A DNA stretch of 64,000 bases from NCBI RefSeq assembly GCF_001715295.1, contig NZ_MDKB01000003.1, positions 761,954 through 825,953 on the forward strand. Reading direction: 5' to 3'. Shown piece by piece: positions 58,357 to 64,000 of this stretch. Within the stretch, counting starts at the first letter, position 1. The number at the start of each line of letters is the position of its first letter. Under the pieces are notes generated by a model, which ran no database searches, had not been told where the DNA came from, and saw only the letters and a program-made list of their open reading frames with translations. The DNA is from Streptomyces griseus. Lineage in GTDB: Bacteria > Actinomycetota > Actinomycetes > Streptomycetales > Streptomycetaceae. A program made the translations under genes and the position numbers.

Positions 58357-60282
58357 CTACTTCACGACGGTGAGCGGCAGGAGCTTCTTGCCGGTCGGGC
58401 CGATCTGGATGTCGAGGTCGAGCTGGGGGCAGACACCGCAGTCGAAGCACGGGGTCCAGCGGCAGTCCTCGACCTCGGTCTCGTCGAGCGAGTCCTGCCA
58501 GTCCTCCCAGAGCCAGTCCTTGTCGAGGCCGGAGTCCAGGTGGTCCCAGGGCAGGACCTCCTCGTACGTCCGCTCGCGCGTGGTGTACCAGTCGACGTCC
58601 ACGCCGAAGGCAGGCAGCGTCTCCCCGGCGCTCCGCATCCACAGGTCGTAGCTGAAGTGCTCGCGCCAGCCGTCGAAACGGCCGCCGGACTCGTAGACCG
58701 CGCGGATGACGGAGCCGACGCGGCGGTCGCCGCGGGAGAGCAGGCCTTCGACGATGCCGGGCTTGCCGTCGTGGTAGCGGAAACCGATGGACCGGCCGTA
58801 CTTCTTGTCGTCGCGGATCTTGTCCCGCAGCTTCTTCAGCCGGGCGTCGGTGTCCTCGGCGCTGAGCTGCGGGGCCCACTGGAAGGGGGTGTGCGGCTTG
58901 GGTACGAAGCCGCCGATGGAGACGGTGCAGCGGATGTCGTTCTGACCGGACACCTCACGGCCCTTGGCGATGACGTTGACCGCCATGTCGCCGATCTGGA
59001 GGACGTCCTCGTCGGTCTCCGTGGGCAGGCCGCACATGAAGTACAGCTTCACCTGGCGCCAGCCGTTGCCGTAGGCGGTGGCGACCGTGCGGATCAGGTC
59101 CTCCTCCGAGACCATCTTGTTGATGACCTTGCGCATGCGCTCGGAGCCGCCTTCGGGGGCGAAGGTGAGCCCGGACCTGCGGCCGTTGCGGGTCAGCTCG
59201 TTGGCCAGGTCGACGTTGAACGCGTCGACGCGGGTCGAGGGCAGGGAGAGGCCGATCTTGTCCTCGGTGTAGCGGTCGGCGAGGCCCTTGGCGATGTCGC
59301 CGATCTCGCTGTGGTCGGCGGAGGAGAGCGAGAGGAGCCCGACCTCCTCGAAGCCGGTGGCCTTGAGACCCTTGTCCACCATCTCGCCGATGCCGGTGAT
59401 GCTTCGCTCCCGCACGGGGCGCGTGATCATGCCGGCCTGGCAGAAACGGCAGCCGCGGGTGCAGCCGCGGAAGATCTCCACGGACATCCGCTCGTGGACG
59501 GTCTCGGCGAGCGGGACGAGGGGCTGCTTGGGGTAGGGCCACTCGTCGAGGTCCATGACGGTGTGCTTGGACACCCGCCACGGCACCCCGGACCTGTTGG
59601 GCACGACCCGGCCGATGCGGCCGTCGGGGAGGTACTCGACGTCGTAGAAGCCCGGGACGTACACGCCTCCGGTCTTCGCGAGACGGAACAGGACCTCTTC
59701 GCGGCCGCCGGGCCTGCCCTCGGCCTTCCAGGCCCGGACGATGTCGGTGATCTCCAGGACGGCCTGCTCGCCGTCGCCGATGACGGCGCAGTCGATGAAG
59801 TCCGCGATCGGCTCGGGGTTGAAGGCGGCGTGCCCGCCCGCCAGCACGATCGGGTGGTCGACGGTGCGGTCCTTGGACTCCAGCGGGATGCCCGCCAGGT
59901 CCAGGGCGGTGAGCATGTTGGTGTAGCCGAGCTCGGTGGAGAAGCTGAGCCCGAAGACGTCGAAGGCGCCGACCGGGCGGTGGCTGTCCACGGTGAACTG
60001 GGGCACGCGGTGCTCGCGCATCAGTTCCTCGAGGTCCGGCCAGACGCTGTACGTGCGCTCGGCGAGGACGCCCTCGCGCTCGTTGAGCACCTCGTAAAGG
60101 ATCATGACGCCCTGGTTGGGGAGCCCGACCTCGTACGCGTCCGGGTACATGAGTGCCCAGCGGACGTCGCATTCGTCCCACGGCTTGACGGTGGAGTTCA
60201 GCTCACCGCCGACGTACTGGATGGGCTTCTGCACATGCGGGAGCAGAGCTTCGAGCTGTGGGAAGACCGACTCGGCAGACAT
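58357..60282 (-). CDS. TIGR03960-family B12-binding radical SAM protein
   Basis: The 641-residue protein has an N-terminal cobalamin-binding-like domain (ALMYPDAYEVGLPNQGVMIL), the radical SAM cluster motif CTRGCRFC near residues 275-282 (CxxxCxxC), GLTFAPEGGSERMRKVINK, and a C-terminal Cys-rich motif CFDCGVCP that may bind a second iron-sulphur cluster. It is an oxygen-sensitive SAM enzyme of unknown substrate, paired with the TIGR03936 protein. The ATG at 60282 (MSAESVFPQLEALLPHVQKP) is the family start. Confidence 0.93.
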   Translation of the reverse strand: MSAESVFPQLEALLPHVQKPIQYVGGELNSTVKPWDECDVRWALMYPDAYEVGLPNQGVMILYEVLNEREGVLAERTYSVWPDLEELMREHRVPQFTVDSHRPVGAFDVFGLSFSTELGYTNMLTALDLAGIPLESKDRTVDHPIVLAGGHAAFNPEPIADFIDCAVIGDGEQAVLEITDIVRAWKAEGRPGGREEVLFRLAKTGGVYVPGFYDVEYLPDGRIGRVVPNRSGVPWRVSKHTVMDLDEWPYPKQPLVPLAETVHERMSVEIFRGCTRGCRFCQAGMITRPVRERSITGIGEMVDKGLKATGFEEVGLLSLSSADHSEIGDIAKGLADRYTEDKIGLSLPSTRVDAFNVDLANELTRNGRRSGLTFAPEGGSERMRKVINKMVSEEDLIRTVATAYGNGWRQVKLYFMCGLPTETDEDVLQIGDMAVNVIAKGREVSGQNDIRCTVSIGGFVPKPHTPFQWAPQLSAEDTDARLKKLRDKIRDDKKYGRSIGFRYHDGKPGIVEGLLSRGDRRVGSVIRAVYESGGRFDGWREHFSYDLWMRSAGETLPAFGVDVDWYTTRERTYEEVLPWDHLDSGLDKDWLWEDWQDSLDETEVEDCRWTPCFDCGVCPQLDLDIQIGPTGKKLLPLTVVK

Positions 60283-60337
60283 CTGGGACCTTCGTGAGCT
60301 GGGCTGGCAGGGGTGACCATCCAGCGTACCCCGGTGC

Positions 60338-61870
60338 TCAGCCCTTCAGCGCCGACCGCAGCCGTGGCCGCGACGCCCGGGCCCACACCTCGGGCAGTTC
60401 GCGCTCCCGGTCCGCGGCCGCCGCCTCCTCCTCCCCGTACAGCAACCCCCAGGTGAAGGCGGTCTCCCCCGCCGCGTGCGCCTGGACGGCCAGGCCGCGC
60501 AGCGTGGCGCGGGCGACGACGCTGTCCTGGTGGTCGCCGAGCACGGACTGCACGGCCTTCATCCGCTTGGCGAACTTCCTGGCGGGCTTTCCGAGGGCGG
60601 GGCGGGCGGCCTCCGCCGCGTAGCGGGCGCGCTTGGCGGCCTTGCGGGCCTCGTGCGTCGCCACGTCGCGGTCGTGGCCGGGCGGCTGCCCGAAGGCGCG
60701 GGCCACCCGGGCGGCCAGCCGGTCGTACTCCTTCAGGACGGCCCGGGGCAGCACCTCGCCGGGGGCCCGGCCGGCGGACGGGCGCAGCGGCGGGTCGGCG
60801 AGGAGTGCGTCGAGGGCCTCCAGGAGGGCCAGGTAGCGCTCGCCGTCCAGCGCGGCGAGGACGCGCTCGCGGGATGCGGTGCCGTGGGCGGCGGACCACA
60901 CGTCCAGCCGGGCGGTGGCCGGCCCCAGCAGCAGGGTGCGCGGGACGCCGCCGAGGTCGGCGCGCAGGCGCGCTTCGAGCACCTCGTGGTCCCGTCCCGC
61001 GCCGAGTTCGGTGGCGAGCCACTTCAGCTCGTCGCCGACGGGGTCGGTGACGGTCCGGTCCAGGACGGCCCGGTACGTCTTGAAGGCGCTGCGCAGCCGT
61101 CGGGTGGCGACCCGCATGCGGTGCACGGAGTCGGGCAGGTCACGCCGGACCGCCGGGTCGAGGGTGACGATCGCCTCGGCCTGGCGGCGCGCGTAGGCGA
61201 GGACGTGGTCCCCGGCGGTGACGGGGGCGGGGCGCTTGCGCTGTGCGGTGGGAGCGGGCCGGGGCTCCCCTGCCGTCTCCTCCAGGGCCCTGGCCAGCTT
61301 GGACGCGGAGGCCGCGGGCCGCACGCCCGCCTTGCGCAGCCGCTTCTCGACGGCGTCCAGGAGGGCGGGGTCAGCGTCGTCGGCGAGTTCGACCTCGATC
61401 TCGGTCCAGGCCGCCGTGGGTCCGCCGCCCTCCGTCAGCCGTTCCGCGCAGACCTCGTCGACGCTGAGTTCGGCCAGCAGGCCCCCTTGGGCGTCGGTGA
61501 GGTGGTGGACGTCGCGGGTGGTGAGGAGTCGGACCACGGGGACGACCTCCGCGTCGCGGAGCCGGGAGCGGAGCAACGCGGCGAGGTCCGGGGGGAGGGC
61601 GCCGGCCGGTGGGGCCTGGATCTCGTCGCGGACGCCGGGGGCGACGGGGAACTTGAGGTGCCAGCCGGCGTCGCTCCCCCCGCTCCTGCGCCGCAGGGTG
61701 AGGGAGTCCGCGGCCAGGCGGAGATCAGGGGTGTCGTAGTAGACGGCGTCGAGTTCGCTCACTCCCCGGTGGACGACGGCCGCGACCCCGGCCGCCTTCC
61801 GCAGGTCGGGCAGCCGGGTGTCGGTCGTGGCTTCGTACTTCCGCTCGATCTCGCGCTTGGAATCCGCCAT
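60338..61870 (-). CDS. CYTH-CHAD domain protein (inorganic polyphosphate-related)
   Basis: The 510-residue protein has an N-terminal CYTH (triphosphate-binding tunnel) domain with the ExExK motif at residues 7-11 (EIERK), LDAVYYDTPDLRLAADSLTL, and WHLKFPVAPG, then a helical CHAD domain from residue ~220 with the conserved HRMRVATRRLRSAFKTYRAV, HEARKAAKRARYAAEA and KAVQSVLGDHQDSVVA. Such proteins bind or hydrolyse triphosphates and bind polyphosphate. ATG 61870 has GGAAAG nine bases upstream; ATG 61879 would be too close. It is downstream of rodA. Confidence 0.92.
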   Translation of the reverse strand: MADSKREIERKYEATTDTRLPDLRKAAGVAAVVHRGVSELDAVYYDTPDLRLAADSLTLRRRSGGSDAGWHLKFPVAPGVRDEIQAPPAGALPPDLAALLRSRLRDAEVVPVVRLLTTRDVHHLTDAQGGLLAELSVDEVCAERLTEGGGPTAAWTEIEVELADDADPALLDAVEKRLRKAGVRPAASASKLARALEETAGEPRPAPTAQRKRPAPVTAGDHVLAYARRQAEAIVTLDPAVRRDLPDSVHRMRVATRRLRSAFKTYRAVLDRTVTDPVGDELKWLATELGAGRDHEVLEARLRADLGGVPRTLLLGPATARLDVWSAAHGTASRERVLAALDGERYLALLEALDALLADPPLRPSAGRAPGEVLPRAVLKEYDRLAARVARAFGQPPGHDRDVATHEARKAAKRARYAAEAARPALGKPARKFAKRMKAVQSVLGDHQDSVVARATLRGLAVQAHAAGETAFTWGLLYGEEEAAAADRERELPEVWARASRPRLRSALKG

Positions 61871-61922
61871 GTACCGCATCTTTCCGCGACAGGGGCGGAT
61901 ATGCAGGCCGGTCCGTGCCCGT

Positions 61923-63113
61923 TCAGGCCGTTATCGGCCGTTGCACCCGGATCGACTGGAGCAGTCCGATGGCCACCCACACGGCGAACATCGACGATCC
62001 GCCGTACGAGACGAAGGGCAACGGGAGCCCCGCCACCGGCATGATGCCGAGCGTCATCCCGATGTTCTCGAACGACTGGAAGGCGAACCAGGCGATGATC
62101 CCGGCGGCGACGACGGTGCCGTAGAGCTCGGTGGTCTCGCGGGCGATGCGGCAGGCGCGCCACAGCACGACGCCGAGCAGGACGATGATCAGTCCGGCGC
62201 CGAGGAAACCGAGCTCCTCGCCGGCGACCGTGAAGACGAAGTCGGTCTGCTGCTCGGGGACGAACTGGCCGGTGGTCTGCGACCCGTTGAACAGACCGGT
62301 ACCGGTGAGTCCGCCGGACCCGATCGCGATGCGGGCCTGGTTGGTGTTGTAGCCGACGCCCGCCGGGTCCAGCGCCGGGTTGGCGAAGGCGGCGAAGCGG
62401 GCGATCTGGTACTCGTCCAGCAGACCGAGCTGCCAGACCGCGACGGCTCCGGTGGCACCCGCGCCGAGAAGCCCGAAGACCCAGCGGTTGGACGCGCCGG
62501 AGGCGAGGAGGACGCCGAGCACGATGACGGCCATGACCATGACGGAGCCGAGGTCGGGCATCAGCATGACGACCGCCATGGGGACGATCGCCACGCCGAG
62601 CGCCTTGGCTACCGTGCGGTGGTCGGGGTGCAGCTGGTCGCCCGCGTCGACGCGGGAGGCGAGCAGCATCGCCATCCCCAGGATGATCGTGATCTTGGTG
62701 AACTCGGAGGGCTGCAGCGAGAAGCCGCCGCCGATGATGATCCAGGCGTGGGCGCCGTTGACGGTGGCGCCGAGCGGGGTGAGGACGGCGAGCACCAGCA
62801 GGACGGAGATCCCGTAGAGGACGGGTACGGCCCCCCGCAGGGTGCGGTGGCCGAGCCAGACGGTGCCGACCATCAGCGCCAGGCCGATGCCCGTGTTGAG
62901 GACGTGCCGGAACAGGAAGTAGTACGGGTCGCCGTGGGTGAGCGAGTCGCGGCCGCGGGTCGCCGACCAGACGAGCAGCGACCCGATCACGGAGAGCGCG
63001 ACGGCCGAGCCGAGCAGCGGCCAGTCCAGCCGCCGCACGACGGAGTCACGGGCGGTGAGCCTGGCCCAGGAGGAACGCTCGGGGGCGTAGCGGGAGACGG
63101 AGAAGCCTGCCAT
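61923..63113 (-). CDS. rodA: RodA/FtsW-family peptidoglycan glycosyltransferase (SEDS protein)
   Basis: RodA polymerises peptidoglycan strands from lipid II together with its partner PBP2. The 396-residue protein has about ten membrane helices, the catalytic-region sequence GAHAWIIIGGGFSLQPSEFTK, VMLMPDLGSVMVM, TDFVFTVAGEELGFLGAGLI, and GLPLPFVSYGGSSM, all SEDS signatures. The ATG at 63113 overlaps the PBP2 stop by one base (TGATG). In S. coelicolor this gene is called sfr, from memory, and precedes the mre genes. Confidence 0.97.
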   Translation of the reverse strand: MAGFSVSRYAPERSSWARLTARDSVVRRLDWPLLGSAVALSVIGSLLVWSATRGRDSLTHGDPYYFLFRHVLNTGIGLALMVGTVWLGHRTLRGAVPVLYGISVLLVLAVLTPLGATVNGAHAWIIIGGGFSLQPSEFTKITIILGMAMLLASRVDAGDQLHPDHRTVAKALGVAIVPMAVVMLMPDLGSVMVMAVIVLGVLLASGASNRWVFGLLGAGATGAVAVWQLGLLDEYQIARFAAFANPALDPAGVGYNTNQARIAIGSGGLTGTGLFNGSQTTGQFVPEQQTDFVFTVAGEELGFLGAGLIIVLLGVVLWRACRIARETTELYGTVVAAGIIAWFAFQSFENIGMTLGIMPVAGLPLPFVSYGGSSMFAVWVAIGLLQSIRVQRPITA

Positions 63114-64000
63114 CAGTCGCGCCTCCCCGGGACCGCGGCGAGCGCCCCCGCGAGTGCCTGCGTGCCGTCTCCCGCGGGCGCCTCCGGGATGTAGGGCTTG
63201 ATCTTCGGTGCGTCGATCGAGCCGTCCGGCTGGATCTTCGGCAGGGTCGTCTGGGGCTTGGGGAGGAGGGCCTTCTTGAGGTCCTGCTTCCCGGAGGCGT
63301 CGAGTCCGTAGAGCGCGTTGTAGATGTTGCGCACGGCGGGCCCGGACGCCCCGGAGCCCGTACCGCCCTGGGAGATCGTCATGACGATCGAGTATTCCTT
63401 GGTGTACGTGGCGAACCAGGAGGTCGTCTGCTTGCCGTAGACCTCGGCCGTGCCCGTCTTGGCGTGCATCGGGATCTTGTCCTGGGGCCATCCGCCGAAT
63501 CGCCAGGCGGCGCTGCCCCGGGTCGCGACTCCCGCGAGGGCTTCGTCTATCTTGTCGCGGGTCTCTCCGGTGAAGGGCAGTCTGCCGTGCGACCGGGGCT
63601 TGATCTCCCGGACGGACCGGCCGTCACCGCTGATGACGGCCTTGCCCACGGTGGGGTCGTACAGCGTGCCGCCGTTGGAGATCCCGGCGTAGATGGTCGC
63701 CATCTGGATCGGGGTGACGAGGGTGTCCCCCTGGCCGATCGAGTAGTTGACGGAGTCACCGGCGCGCATCTTGTTGCCCTCGACGCAGCCCTCGTACGCG
63801 ATCTTCTCGACGTACGTGCCGTTCTTCTTGCCCTGCTTGCACCAGGCCGCCTTGTTGGCGTCGTAGAACGCCTGCTTCCAGCGGCGGTCGGGGACGCGGC
63901 CGGCGACCTCGTTGGGGAGGTCGATGCCGGTCTCCTTGCCGAGGCCGAACTGGTGGGCGGTCTTGTAGAACCAGTCCTTGGGGTTCTTCTTGGGCTTGTT
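63113..64000 (-). CDS. mrdA: Penicillin-binding protein 2 (PBP2/MrdA), C-terminal part (truncated by window edge)
   Basis: The last 295 codons of a class B PBP are visible; the start lies beyond 64000. The segment contains FGLGKETGIDLPNEVAGRVP, the SVNYSIGQGDTLVTPIQMA segment, and the KTG box in HAKTGTAEVYGKQTTSWFAT. It forms 3-4 cross-links in peptidoglycan and works with RodA, whose start codon overlaps this stop. Four Cys lie within the visible part outside the catalytic boxes. The last ~70 residues are a disordered-looking Pro/Lys-rich tail. Confidence 0.95.
   Translation of the reverse strand, partial: NKPKKNPKDWFYKTAHQFGLGKETGIDLPNEVAGRVPDRRWKQAFYDANKAAWCKQGKKNGTYVEKIAYEGCVEGNKMRAGDSVNYSIGQGDTLVTPIQMATIYAGISNGGTLYDPTVGKAVISGDGRSVREIKPRSHGRLPFTGETRDKIDEALAGVATRGSAAWRFGGWPQDKIPMHAKTGTAEVYGKQTTSWFATYTKEYSIVMTISQGGTGSGASGPAVRNIYNALYGLDASGKQDLKKALLPKPQTTLPKIQPDGSIDAPKIKPYIPEAPAGDGTQALAGALAAVPGRRD

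Overview
The window is high-GC actinobacterial chromosome, almost certainly Streptomyces or a close relative. The evidence is very GC-rich third codon positions, frequent GTG starts, and a recognisable Streptomyces core gene order: acyl-CoA ligase, lepA, rpsT, holA, comEC/comEA, leuS, rsfS, LCP gene, nadD, proA, proB, obg, rpmA, rplU, rne, radical-SAM pair, rodA, PBP2. I see no insertion sequence, prophage, CRISPR array or rRNA. Two identical tRNA-Ala(GGC) genes are present. Most genes are on the minus strand.

Region by region. 1-7.5 kb: start of an AMP-forming acyl-CoA ligase, lepA, divergent rpsT, holA, a small acidic protein, the remnant of a YceI gene, an arylamine N-acetyltransferase and a PPOX-fold protein, separated by repeat-rich spacers. 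7.5-17.5 kb: comEC and comEA (overlapping; ComEA carries a long low-complexity insertion), a DegV protein, a membrane-anchored hypothetical protein, and leuS behind a leader-peptide attenuator. 17.7-30.2 kb: two tRNA-Ala genes around a zinc-ribbon protein and a 39-residue Cys peptide, then a phosphoglycerate-mutase-like gene that appears to start with CTG, rsfS, an LCP wall-polymer transferase, nadD, two small membrane proteins, an M48 protease, two membrane proteins of the SCO2583/SCO2584 type (named from memory), proA, a hypothetical protein and proB.

30.5-47.1 kb is the most distinctive block: a cell-wall glycopolymer locus inserted between proB and obg. It has a fused cytidylyltransferase/SDR reductase resembling CDP-ribitol synthases (Bcs1 or TarI+TarJ), a TagF/TarL-type polymerase with an N-terminal membrane domain, three TarS-like family 2 glycosyltransferases, all four dTDP-L-rhamnose genes (rmlA-B-D operon plus rmlC), an O-acyltransferase, a pyruvyl-transferase-family protein and a methyltransferase. 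A fourth TarS-like glycosyltransferase lies outside the block between rplU and rne. Together with the LCP protein, a polymer-attachment enzyme, this predicts a ribitol-phosphate teichoic acid decorated with rhamnose or other sugars and possibly acetyl, pyruvyl and methyl groups. That is inference from gene content.

47.4-64 kb: obg, rpmA, rplU, glycosyltransferase, a very large RNase E/G with repeat-rich arms on both sides of its catalytic core, the two radical-SAM-linked genes separated by an unusual repeat membrane protein, a CYTH-CHAD protein, rodA and the 3' part of the PBP2 gene, which lead toward the mre cell-shape genes beyond the window.
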